64,000 nucleotides of DNA. Source: Methanothrix sp. (lineage in GTDB: Archaea; Halobacteriota; Methanosarcinia; Methanotrichales; Methanotrichaceae). The translations under genes were made by a program, and so were the position numbers. The stretch spans positions 1-64,000 of the forward strand of contig NZ_JANIHG010000003.1 in the NCBI RefSeq assembly GCF_024518575.1, in the 5' to 3' direction. Numbering within the stretch: the stretch's first letter is position 1; every line of letters starts with the position of its first letter. Of the stretch, positions 1-8,592 are shown in pieces. The notes beneath the pieces are model-generated. The model saw only the letters and a list, made by a program, of their open reading frames with translations, made no database searches and had not been told where the DNA came from.

Positions 1-52
1 TTCCGAGCAGCTCATGCGTCTCAGGCTGCTGGGCGCTGGAGATGATAGGGGC

Positions 53-700
53 ATGAGGCTTCTCGTCGTGGGGTATGGTGACGTGGGACAGAGGCTGGTA
101 AGGCTCCTGTGCGAGCATGGGATCAGGCCTGTGGTTGTGGACAGGCGGGATCTGGCCACAGACCGGTTCGAGCATGTCAAGGGCGATGGCTACTCAGAGG
201 ATGTGCTCATCAAGGCCGGCATAAAGGACGCCTCATGCATAATGATCATGCTGAACAACGATCATGATGCGATATACGCGACACTTGTCGCCAGGAACCT
301 GAACCCGGGTGCGTTCATAATATCCAGAGCAAACCATCTCCTCTCCACAGAGAAGCTTTACAGGGCCGGAGCTGACTACGTGGCATCGGTGCCGCTGGTC
401 GCGAGCAAGATGCTTCTCACCATGGTCACACCTGCGAGCGAGGATCTGACGATACTCCACGAGGGGCTGGAGCTCAGGAGGTATGAGGTTCGCAGGAGAT
501 CTGCGATGGCCCACAGGACTCTGAGGGAGGTGGCGCTCATAGAGCGCTTCGGCTGCACTGTTGTGGCGATCGATAGGGCAGGTGATCCGGTACTGAGCAT
601 CTCAGGAGAGACCGAGATCCTGCCGGGAGATGTGCTGGTGCTCCTCGGACCGCCGGGATCGATGGACAGGTTCAGCAGGACCTTCGGGGATGGAGGATAG
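53..700 (+). CDS. TrkA-like NAD-binding regulatory protein
   Basis: Residues 1-120 form a Rossmann TrkA-N (RCK) domain with the nucleotide motif GYGDVG near the N-terminus. The C-terminal ~80 residues look like a TrkA-C domain (EILPGDVLVLLG). In this family the protein gates K+ channels or transporters by binding NAD(H) or nucleotides at the membrane's cytoplasmic face. I chose ATG 53 because GGAGATGAT at 38-46 is a near-perfect ribosome site 6 nt upstream, giving 215 residues. The same frame is open back to base 1, so an N-terminal extension or a fused channel domain cannot be excluded from this window. truD begins directly after the stop. Confidence 0.8.
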   Translation: MRLLVVGYGDVGQRLVRLLCEHGIRPVVVDRRDLATDRFEHVKGDGYSEDVLIKAGIKDASCIMIMLNNDHDAIYATLVARNLNPGAFIISRANHLLSTEKLYRAGADYVASVPLVASKMLLTMVTPASEDLTILHEGLELRRYEVRRRSAMAHRTLREVALIERFGCTVVAIDRAGDPVLSISGETEILPGDVLVLLGPPGSMDRFSRTFGDGG

Positions 701-1990
701 ATGCAGGCAATTCTTCCGGCGCCTGAACGAGACAAAGCTTTGGGCATGGAGATCTACGTCACAAGGACTCCAGGCATCGGCGGGGTTATACGCGCGGTCC
801 CGGAGGATTTCATTGTGGAGGAGATCTTCGATGATGATCGTTACGAGGGCGGAAGGTATCTTGTCATCGAGGTTGAGAAGCGGGACTGGGATACGCACAA
901 GCTCATAAGAGAGATCTCGAGGGCCCTCAGGATAAGCCAGAGGAGGATCAGCTTCGCAGGCACTAAGGACAAGAGGGCTCTCACGAGGCAGAGAATGGCG
1001 ATCATGAATATCGATGAGGAGGCCCTGAGTGATCTGAGAATCCCGGATCTCAGGATCTCTGTTCTTGGAAGAACAAACAGGCCTCTCGGCCTTGGCGATC
1101 TGAGGGGTAACCGCTTCAGGATTGTGATACGAGACCTAGCTGTCGATACGGATTCAGCGAGGGAGCGCATGGAGCGCATAACCTCTGAGATCTCAGAGAC
1201 AGGCGGCGTTCCGAACTACTTCGGTGTGCAGAGGTTCGGCGAGACCAGGCCTGTGACGCATCTTGTCGGCGAGGCCATCATAAGGGGAGATCTGGAGCGT
1301 GCTGTTTTCACATATCTCGCGATGCCATTTCCTGATGAGCCCGAGGGGACGAGAGCAGCACGCGAGGAGCTCTGGGAGTCAAGGGATGTCAGATCCGCGC
1401 TCAGGAGATACCCGAGACATCTCACATACGAGCTGGCAATGCTTAACCATCTGGTATCCAATCCCGGGGATCATGCAGGCGCTTTGAGGGTCCTCCCCGA
1501 GAACCTGAGGAGGATGTTCGTTCACGCATACCAGTCGTATCTGTTTAACAGAATGCTAAGCGCTCGCCTGCAGAGATGCCTATCATTCGAGCCGGTGGAG
1601 GGAGACATCGTCTGCTTCTCCAGGAACGGGATGCCAGACGTGAGCAGGACGGAGAAAGTGACAGCTGAGAAGGTCGAGGCAGTGAGGAGGCTGTTCGAGA
1701 GAAGACGCGCGTTTGTCACCCTCCCTCTCATCGGATACGAGACAGAGCTCGCTGATGGAGAGCAGGGCGAGATCGAGCGCCAGATCCTGGAATCTGAGGG
1801 TATATCCAGGGAGAGCTTCTCAGTCGCTCTCTTTCCGGATCTGGGCTCACGCGGCGCAAGAAGACCTGCTCTTTTGCAGGTCGATCCGATGTTTGCTTTA
1901 AGAGAGGCGAGCGTATGCATTCAGTTCTCCCTGCCAGCCGGATCCTATGCCACTGTTGTGCTGAGAGAGTACATGAAGGATAAGGGATAG
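701..1990 (+). CDS. truD: tRNA pseudouridine synthase D
   Basis: TruD isomerises a uridine to pseudouridine in tRNA (U13 in bacteria and many archaea). The catalytic-loop motif FAGTKDKRALTRQ is present around residue 90, with Asp90 as the expected nucleophile, and the family signature NYFGVQRFG lies near residues 171-180. The 429-residue length is normal for archaeal TruD, which carries a large insertion domain. The start is supported by GGAGG at 692-696, 4 nt from ATG. It follows the TrkA-like gene without a gap, so the two are probably co-transcribed, although no functional link is evident. Confidence 0.95.
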   Translation: MQAILPAPERDKALGMEIYVTRTPGIGGVIRAVPEDFIVEEIFDDDRYEGGRYLVIEVEKRDWDTHKLIREISRALRISQRRISFAGTKDKRALTRQRMAIMNIDEEALSDLRIPDLRISVLGRTNRPLGLGDLRGNRFRIVIRDLAVDTDSARERMERITSEISETGGVPNYFGVQRFGETRPVTHLVGEAIIRGDLERAVFTYLAMPFPDEPEGTRAAREELWESRDVRSALRRYPRHLTYELAMLNHLVSNPGDHAGALRVLPENLRRMFVHAYQSYLFNRMLSARLQRCLSFEPVEGDIVCFSRNGMPDVSRTEKVTAEKVEAVRRLFERRRAFVTLPLIGYETELADGEQGEIERQILESEGISRESFSVALFPDLGSRGARRPALLQVDPMFALREASVCIQFSLPAGSYATVVLREYMKDKG

Positions 1991-2111
1991 CAATTGATGC
2001 ATCACATGGGGTGCGGATATCATGATAGATGGAAGACCAGTGCACTTTGATTTAATGCCAGATTTGCTGATCTCACTACGCAAGCCGGACCCGACATCCC
2101 GGCTACGCGAT

Positions 2112-2127
2112 AACAAATATTAATATT
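2112..2127 (+). promoter_or_regulatory. TATA box for the secreted-protein/cyclase pair
   Basis: An AT-rich block (AAATATTAATATTAG) sits about 25-30 bp before ATG 2148 in otherwise GC-rich sequence. This spacing predicts a leaderless transcript starting at or near the ATG. Confidence 0.55.
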
Positions 2128-2147
2128 AGCAGGTAGACCTGATATCT

Positions 2148-2774
2148 ATGTTCAGATGCCACTGGTCTCATGCGGCCCTTCTGCTCGTACTCATGTTTTT
2201 CTTCACATGCGGAGGGCTGGCCCAGAACGTAACCGCCGATCAGCCTGCTCTCGAGGGCATATGGAGAGTCTCGCTCGGTCAGAAGGCAGTGACCATGGTC
2301 CTCCACCAGTTCGAGGGGCAGCTCTTCGGATCCGCCAGCTCCTCTGAGGAGTCCTGGAACGGCGTTGTTATGGGGTCGGCGAACAGCAGCTCCCTGGAGC
2401 TGACGATCACGCTCTTGAGAGAGGGGGGTCTCGCTGAAATAAAACTGATCGGCAGCTGCACAGACGAGGAGATGCGCGGAACATTCTACAGGGCTGACCA
2501 CATCGGGAACGCGGAGAGCGGTGAGTTTGAGGCGATCCTGATAAATCCGGATACCTCTGGGTACACGCCTGTCAAGGAGGCGCAGCCAGAGATCGGTACC
2601 GAGTCCTCAATCACATCTGATAACACATCATCCTCCTCCGGGACGCAGGCAACGGGCGGACAGAGCAGGTACACAGATGTCCACTCCCTGGCGCACCTCG
2701 TGCCTCCTGCAGCGGGCGTGATTCCGCCGGGCATCAACATGGGCGGAGCTGGCGGCATGGGGATGATGGGATAG
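2148..2774 (+). CDS. Secreted protein of unknown function
   Basis: The first ~25 residues form a signal peptide with a long hydrophobic core (LLLVLMFFF) ending near CGGLAQN. The Cys there could also be a lipobox Cys. The mature part starts with a short beta-rich region (residues ~35-130, containing EGIWRV and MVLHQFEGQLFGSA), continues into a Ser/Thr-rich spacer (about 150-185), and ends in a Gly/Met-rich tail (GGAGGMGMMG). I do not recognise the family. Its stop touches the ATG of the cyclase gene, so the two are translationally linked. It is presumably exported to the cell surface. Confidence 0.75.
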   Translation: MFRCHWSHAALLLVLMFFFTCGGLAQNVTADQPALEGIWRVSLGQKAVTMVLHQFEGQLFGSASSSEESWNGVVMGSANSSSLELTITLLREGGLAEIKLIGSCTDEEMRGTFYRADHIGNAESGEFEAILINPDTSGYTPVKEAQPEIGTESSITSDNTSSSSGTQATGGQSRYTDVHSLAHLVPPAAGVIPPGINMGGAGGMGMMG

Positions 2775-3386
2775 ATGCTCTCTCATCTAAGGATTTACGA
2801 TGTAACACATACGATGAGCAGCAGGCTGCCTGTGTATCCAGGAGATCCGGGATTCTCCAGAGATGTGCTGAAAAGCCTGGAATGGGGAGATCCGTACACG
2901 CTCTCAGCTCTCCATCTCAGCGCCCACGCAGGCACGCACATCGACGCCCCTTCACATTTTATCAGAGGCGGCAGATCCGTTCATGAGATACCCATAGAGA
3001 GGCTGATCATGATTGTTGATCTCATCGACACCGGGATTGTCGTGGATTACGGGGATCTATCGCATCTGGACCCTCTCGCAGATGGCGTCATCTTCAGAAC
3101 AGGATCTCTCATGGGACGGATCTCAGAGAGCGCTGCCAGAGCATGTGTGGATCTCAAATTAAAACTGATCGGAACAGATGCGCTCTCAGTGGACAGCTCA
3201 GAGGATGGTGCTGTGCACAGGACGCTGTTATCGAATGACATACTGATCCTCGAGGGGCTCTCTCTCGAGGGCGTTCCGGCCGGCATGCACACACTTCTCT
3301 GGATGCCGCTCAAGATCGAGGACGCTGAGGCATCTCCGGTGAGAGCCATCCTGGCTCCGGCTGAGTGGCATCAGTGGATCCGCTGA
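2775..3386 (+). CDS. Cyclase-family metal-dependent hydrolase (kynurenine formamidase-like)
   Basis: The signature HAGTHIDAPSHF around residues 51-62 is the metal-binding motif (HxGTHxDxPxH) of the cyclase/KynB family (Pfam Cyclase), whose members hydrolyse amides or lactones with divalent metals. The 203-residue length is typical. The substrate cannot be told from sequence. Methanogens generally lack kynurenine catabolism, so the KynB label should not be taken as a function. The ATG directly abuts the stop of the secreted-protein gene. Confidence 0.85.
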   Translation: MLSHLRIYDVTHTMSSRLPVYPGDPGFSRDVLKSLEWGDPYTLSALHLSAHAGTHIDAPSHFIRGGRSVHEIPIERLIMIVDLIDTGIVVDYGDLSHLDPLADGVIFRTGSLMGRISESAARACVDLKLKLIGTDALSVDSSEDGAVHRTLLSNDILILEGLSLEGVPAGMHTLLWMPLKIEDAEASPVRAILAPAEWHQWIR

Positions 3387-3417
3387 GCTCTCCAAATCTA
3401 ATTCATGAGGGAATGGT

Positions 3418-6400
3418 ATGGATGCTGATCAACCAGCAGTGTATGTATTTGATGATAAAGGTCGTATCAGATACCTGAGCAGGACCGCTGAAATGCTATC
3501 AGGAAGTCTTTCGAGATGCAGATCCATCTATGAGCTCCTGGGGGCATCATGCAGCGACTCCCTTGCCTCTGCAGTTGTATCTGATGCTCCCTCGAGGATC
3601 AGGGCGCGGATAGGCAGCTCCAATTCTGAGATGCCCCTCTCTGTTATTCCCCTCAGGGATGCCGACGGCTCCACGGGGCTTATGGTCATCTCAGACATCT
3701 CTGGCTCCTTTGAGGAGGGGAGAGAGGAGCGGTGGTACAGGACCGCGCTCGACAGATGCAGCGATGCTATAATTTTTGTGGAGGCTGCAAGCAGAAGGAT
3801 CCTCGATGCAAATGCGGCCTTCCAGGAGCTGCTGGGGTACCCTCCTGAGGAGGTCCAGTCACTCTCACTCTATGACATAATGGAGCAGGACAGGGAGGAG
3901 ATCGATGAGCTCCTGAGGCACGCTGTGAGCCGGGAGACCGAGAGCGTCCAGGCATACAGATCCATCGACGGCTCGAGCATCCAGATGAGGGGTAGGTTCA
4001 GCCCGGTCGAGGGCGATGGAACTCTGTGCGTGATCCTATCCCCCTGTGAGAAAGAGGAGCAGATCCAGAAGAGGGATGTGCTCCTAGCTGGCGTCGCCAT
4101 GGCTGCAAACCAGCTCCTCACAGTGGATGGATTCGAGACGGGCCTGATGAACGCGCTCGAGTTCCTCGGGTCTGCAGCGGATGTCGATCGTGTTTACGTA
4201 TATCAGAACAGCGAGTCCGGGGATGAGGCCGTGCTCAGGTTCAGGTGGGAGAGGGGCAGCGTCCCCGCGAGCCTTGACGATAGGATTCGCTACGATGAGC
4301 TGCCGCGGTGGCGCGAGCGTTTCCTGAAAGACAGACCTGTCCATGGGATAGTGGACGAGATGCCTCCACAGGAGAGGGATATGCTGAAATGCCGCGGCGC
4401 GCGATCCGTCCTGATCTTTCCCATAACCATCAGCGACAGGTTCTGGGGGTTCATAGGCTTCGAGGACTGCGAGCGCGAGCGATCCTGGAGCTGGAACGAG
4501 ATATCCATACTCATGCTTGGTGTGGCCAGCATAGGCGGCGCGATAGCGAGAAGCGCAGCTGAGGAGAACCTCCGCAGGAGCGAGGAGAGGTACAGGGAGC
4601 TCGTCGAGAGCGTTAACAGCATAATCCTGCGGCTGGACAGAAGAGGTAACGTGAGGTTCATCAACGAGTTCGCCCAGCGGTTCTTCGGCTACTCGGAGAG
4701 CGAGATCCTGGGGAAGTGCGTTATGGGCACGCTCGTCCCTGAGATAGAGTCGACGGGAAGGGATCTCAGGGGGATGATCGCGGAGATACTAAAATCCCCG
4801 GAGAACTACAGGACGAATGTGAATGAGAATATAAAAAAGAGTGGAGAGCGCGTCTGGGTGGCCTGGACGAACAAGCCGGTCGTCTCTGAGAGCGGAGAGC
4901 TCGAGATTCTGTGTGTCGGAAACGACATAACAGAGCTCAGGCTCGCAAAGGAACGGCTTGAATCAACGAACCAGAGGCTTCTCGAGATAATAGAGTTCCT
5001 TCCGGATGCAACTCTTGTTATAGATTCAGATGGAAATGTGATGGCGTGGAACAAGGCTATGGAGGAGATGACAGGGATCCCGAAGAGCGAGGTGCTGGGG
5101 AAAGGGAATTTCATCTATGCCATGCCATTCCATGGATGCAGGAGACCGATGCTCATAGATCTTGTCATGAGATACGATGAGCGTATCGCATCCCTGTATG
5201 AGAATCTTGAGAGAAAGGGCGATACCCTCTACGCCCATGTCTATGTTCCGTCGCTCTACAACGGCCGCGGTGCATATCTCTGGGTTAAATCCTCTCCCCT
5301 CCGGGACAGCGATGGCAGGCTTGTGGGCGCGATCGAGTCGATGAGGGACATCACCGAGAGCAGGATGGCCGAGATGGAACTGCTCAGGAGAGACCATCTT
5401 CTTGCCGGCTCAGCTCTTGCTATAAGCAGCCTTCTCTCTGGAGATGACTATGAGTCGTCGATAAACGAGGCGATGCAGATTCTGGGCATGATCTCAGATG
5501 TGGATCGCGTCTACGTCTTCGAGAACCATGAGGGCGGTGAGCCACAGCTCTGCCTGCGGTTCGAGTGGTGCAGGGACGGAATCAGAAGCTGGATAGACGA
5601 TCCGATCTTCAGGAGTCTCTCGTACAGCAGGTTCCCAGGATGGTACGAGCTCCTCAGCTCTGGCAAGGTCATAAAGGGCATTGTGCGTGATCTTCCATCC
5701 CCTGTGAGAGAGATCCTTGAGCCGTATGGCGTTCTATCCATCCTCATCGTCCCGATCACGGTGGGCGGGAGGTTCTGGGGTTTCGTCGGAATCGATGATA
5801 CAACTTTCGAAAGAGTATGGACCGATGCCGAGGTCTCGATCCTGGTCGCCTCTGCCAGCACCATAGGCGAGGCGGTGGCGAAAAATGATGCCATTGAGCG
5901 AATGCGGCTCCTCGAGTCCGCAGTGGTAAACAGCAACGATGCGATCGTCATAGCCGCACCTGATCCATCTGACGGCATGCCCAAGATCATTTACGTGAAC
6001 GATGCATTCACCAGGATGACAGGATACGGGAGAGAGGAGGTGCTCGGAAGGTATCCTGATTTTCTTGAGGGGCCAGAGACCGATAGATCGAGGACTCTGG
6101 AGATCCTGGAGGCGGTCAGGAAGGAGCTGCCCGTGAACCAGGAGCTCATTAACTACAGGAAGGATGGCTCGATGTTCTGGGTCGAGCTGAACATCTTCCC
6201 TGTGAGGGATCAGAGAGGCGAGGTCACCCACTGGGTATCGATACAGAGGGACACGACCGAGAGGAGGCTCGCCGAGGAGCGTCTCAGGCGGAGCGAACTC
6301 CTGATGAGATCCATGACGGAGAGCATACCCTTTGGATTCTATGTGCTCGACAGAGCGACAAAGAGGACTCTCTATCTCAACCACAGGTTCTGCGAGCTTC

Positions 6401-8496
6401 TGGGCGTTGAGGATCTCGAGGAGGATCTCAGAGCTGGAAGGCTGGATGGCAGCGGTCTCTTCTCTCGGATACGTCTGGTGCATCCGGATGCTGGAGAGTC
6501 CCTCCAAGAAATATACGATAGCACCGATGATGCTGAGATCGAGATCAGGACATCAGATGACAGGGTGATAAGGGTTTTAGCGACGGATATCAGGGATAGA
6601 TCCGGGAGGTACTTCGGGAGGCTGGGCATCTTCGAGGATGTGACTGAGGATATGAAGGCGGCTGAGGAGCTCAGAAAAGCGAAGGAGGCTGCTGAGGAGG
6701 CTGCGAGATCGAAGGCCGAGTTCCTTGCGAACATGAGCCATGAGATCAGGACCCCCCTGAACGCGATCATAGGCATGTCAGGGCTCCTGCTCAGAACAGG
6801 CGTCACCCAGGAGCAGAGGTCGTATGTCAGCGCGATACAGAGCAGCGGAAATGTGTTACTTGAAATGCTCGCTGAAATACTAGACCTCTCGAAGATCGAG
6901 GAGGGGAAGCTAGAGCTCGATTCGAGCCCCTTCAACATCATGGAATGCGTTGAGTCATGCATTGATATTCTGTCCGTAAAAGCAAGCGAGAAGCAGATCG
7001 AGCTTATCTATCTCATAGATGAGGATGTGCCGGAGCTGGTTCTGGGCGATGTCACAAGGCTCAGACAGGTGCTGATCAACCTTCTTGAGAACGCGATCAA
7101 GTTCACAGAGAGGGGAGAGGTCTTCCTGAGGGTGAGCTGCCGGCATATGGATGAAGGTCTGTCGGAGCTCCACTTCTCCGTCAGGGATACCGGCATAGGG
7201 ATTCCTGCGGAGAAGATGGACCGCCTATTTCATACATTCAGCCAGGTCGACTCCTCGATCACAAGGAGGTACGGCGGAACAGGTCTGGGTCTTGCGATCA
7301 GCAAACATCTTGTTGAGATGATGGGCGGCAGGATCTGGGCTGAGAGCTTCCCTGGAAAGGGCTCGACCTTCCACTTCACGATACAAGCAGGGGTCTCAGA
7401 GCAATCGCAGGAAAGGAGCGACCTGCTGAAGGGGAGACGCGCCCTGCTGATCTACAGAAACGATACCGCCAGAAATGCGCTCAAAACGCTGCTCCTCTCT
7501 TATAATATCGATGTCTTGGATGCGCCCTGCCTCGACGAATCTCTTCTGAAGGGAGAGTTCGATTTTGTGCTTGCAGAATCTGCTGAAGGCAGCGATATCA
7601 TGAGGATAAAATCTGCTCTGCCAGGCACATGGGTTCTCGCGATCACGGATCTGCTGAATCCAGATATTTCACCGGAGATTCCGGCGATCCCGAAGCCTGT
7701 GAAGCACTCGCAGATGATCTCAGCGATGATCAGCGCCATTGCTGGGGAATCAAAGGAGTTGATCGCACCTCAGGAGGTCGGGAGGAGCGACCTGAGGATA
7801 CTTGTCGCTGAGGATAACCCTGTGAACCTGAAGGTAACACTCATGATGCTCTCACATCTCGGCTACAAGGCAGATACCGCTCGTAACGGTCTTGAGGTTC
7901 TCAGCGCCCTCGAGCATCGCGATTACGATCTCGTGTTCATGGACATACAGATGCCTGATATGGACGGCCTGGAGGCGGCCCGGAGAATACGGGAGATGCA
8001 GGGATATGAAGGGCCATGTATCGTGGCGATAACAGCCTATGCCCTGGATGGTGATAGGGAGAGGTGCATAGCAGCGGGAATGGACGATTACATAACCAAG
8101 CCTGTGACGATGGAGAAGCTGAAGGCAGCGATCGAGAGGGTGGAGGATGGTTGTGCTCTTGACCGTTCGGCTCTCTCCAGGCTCAGAGAGCTCCAGGAGG
8201 CTGGCGAGCCGGATGTGGTGGCAGAGCTGGGGGCGATATTCCTAAGCAACGCTCCATCAAGGATCGCATCGATGCACCAGGCCCTTGAGAGGAATGATCC
8301 AGACGCTCTTTACAGGGCAGCTCACAGCATGAAGTCGGCAAGCGCGAGCATAGGGGCGCATCGTCTCTCCAGGATGTGCGCGGAGATTGAGGCGCTCGGA
8401 AGGGAAGAAAAGCTTGATGGTGTGGGGGAGAAACTGAGAGCTCTGGATGAGGAGTTCGAGAGGGTCAGGAGAGAGCTTGAGAGTATTGCAAAGTGA
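3418..8496 (+). CDS. Giant PAS/GAF hybrid histidine kinase with receiver and Hpt domains
   Basis: This 1692-residue protein is soluble, with no membrane segments seen. Approximate order: PAS (1-100), PAS (105-215), GAF (220-385), PAS (390-515), PAS (520-655), GAF (660-825), PAS (830-960), PAS (965-1085), HisKA with phospho-acceptor His1108 (MSHEIRTPLN), HATPase with NAIKF, DTGIGIP and GTGLGLAIS, a degenerate receiver-like segment (~1340-1445), a true receiver with Asp1509 (FMDIQMPDMDG), and an Hpt domain with His1636 (AHSMKSAS). The two GAF domains resemble each other (both have DRVYV and RFWGF), indicating internal duplication. PAS 5 resembles a LOV domain (GRYPDFLEGPETD) but lacks the photoactive Cys. 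A full His-Asp-His relay lies in one chain, and no separate output regulator is adjacent. Confidence 0.95.
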   Translation: MDADQPAVYVFDDKGRIRYLSRTAEMLSGSLSRCRSIYELLGASCSDSLASAVVSDAPSRIRARIGSSNSEMPLSVIPLRDADGSTGLMVISDISGSFEEGREERWYRTALDRCSDAIIFVEAASRRILDANAAFQELLGYPPEEVQSLSLYDIMEQDREEIDELLRHAVSRETESVQAYRSIDGSSIQMRGRFSPVEGDGTLCVILSPCEKEEQIQKRDVLLAGVAMAANQLLTVDGFETGLMNALEFLGSAADVDRVYVYQNSESGDEAVLRFRWERGSVPASLDDRIRYDELPRWRERFLKDRPVHGIVDEMPPQERDMLKCRGARSVLIFPITISDRFWGFIGFEDCERERSWSWNEISILMLGVASIGGAIARSAAEENLRRSEERYRELVESVNSIILRLDRRGNVRFINEFAQRFFGYSESEILGKCVMGTLVPEIESTGRDLRGMIAEILKSPENYRTNVNENIKKSGERVWVAWTNKPVVSESGELEILCVGNDITELRLAKERLESTNQRLLEIIEFLPDATLVIDSDGNVMAWNKAMEEMTGIPKSEVLGKGNFIYAMPFHGCRRPMLIDLVMRYDERIASLYENLERKGDTLYAHVYVPSLYNGRGAYLWVKSSPLRDSDGRLVGAIESMRDITESRMAEMELLRRDHLLAGSALAISSLLSGDDYESSINEAMQILGMISDVDRVYVFENHEGGEPQLCLRFEWCRDGIRSWIDDPIFRSLSYSRFPGWYELLSSGKVIKGIVRDLPSPVREILEPYGVLSILIVPITVGGRFWGFVGIDDTTFERVWTDAEVSILVASASTIGEAVAKNDAIERMRLLESAVVNSNDAIVIAAPDPSDGMPKIIYVNDAFTRMTGYGREEVLGRYPDFLEGPETDRSRTLEILEAVRKELPVNQELINYRKDGSMFWVELNIFPVRDQRGEVTHWVSIQRDTTERRLAEERLRRSELLMRSMTESIPFGFYVLDRATKRTLYLNHRFCELLGVEDLEEDLRAGRLDGSGLFSRIRLVHPDAGESLQEIYDSTDDAEIEIRTSDDRVIRVLATDIRDRSGRYFGRLGIFEDVTEDMKAAEELRKAKEAAEEAARSKAEFLANMSHEIRTPLNAIIGMSGLLLRTGVTQEQRSYVSAIQSSGNVLLEMLAEILDLSKIEEGKLELDSSPFNIMECVESCIDILSVKASEKQIELIYLIDEDVPELVLGDVTRLRQVLINLLENAIKFTERGEVFLRVSCRHMDEGLSELHFSVRDTGIGIPAEKMDRLFHTFSQVDSSITRRYGGTGLGLAISKHLVEMMGGRIWAESFPGKGSTFHFTIQAGVSEQSQERSDLLKGRRALLIYRNDTARNALKTLLLSYNIDVLDAPCLDESLLKGEFDFVLAESAEGSDIMRIKSALPGTWVLAITDLLNPDISPEIPAIPKPVKHSQMISAMISAIAGESKELIAPQEVGRSDLRILVAEDNPVNLKVTLMMLSHLGYKADTARNGLEVLSALEHRDYDLVFMDIQMPDMDGLEAARRIREMQGYEGPCIVAITAYALDGDRERCIAAGMDDYITKPVTMEKLKAAIERVEDGCALDRSALSRLRELQEAGEPDVVAELGAIFLSNAPSRIASMHQALERNDPDALYRAAHSMKSASASIGAHRLSRMCAEIEALGREEKLDGVGEKLRALDEEFERVRRELESIAK

Positions 8497-8592
8497 GATC
8501 TATTGCCAGCACAGGTGGAATCGCACGCGCCATCTGTTCAGCATCAGCTCACATGCGGGCTCCTGTACCCAAAGCACCCGTTTGTACGCCTG

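Noticed and set aside
6001-6090. Photoreceptor assignment for the LOV-like PAS
   Set aside because: The essential adduct cysteine is absent.
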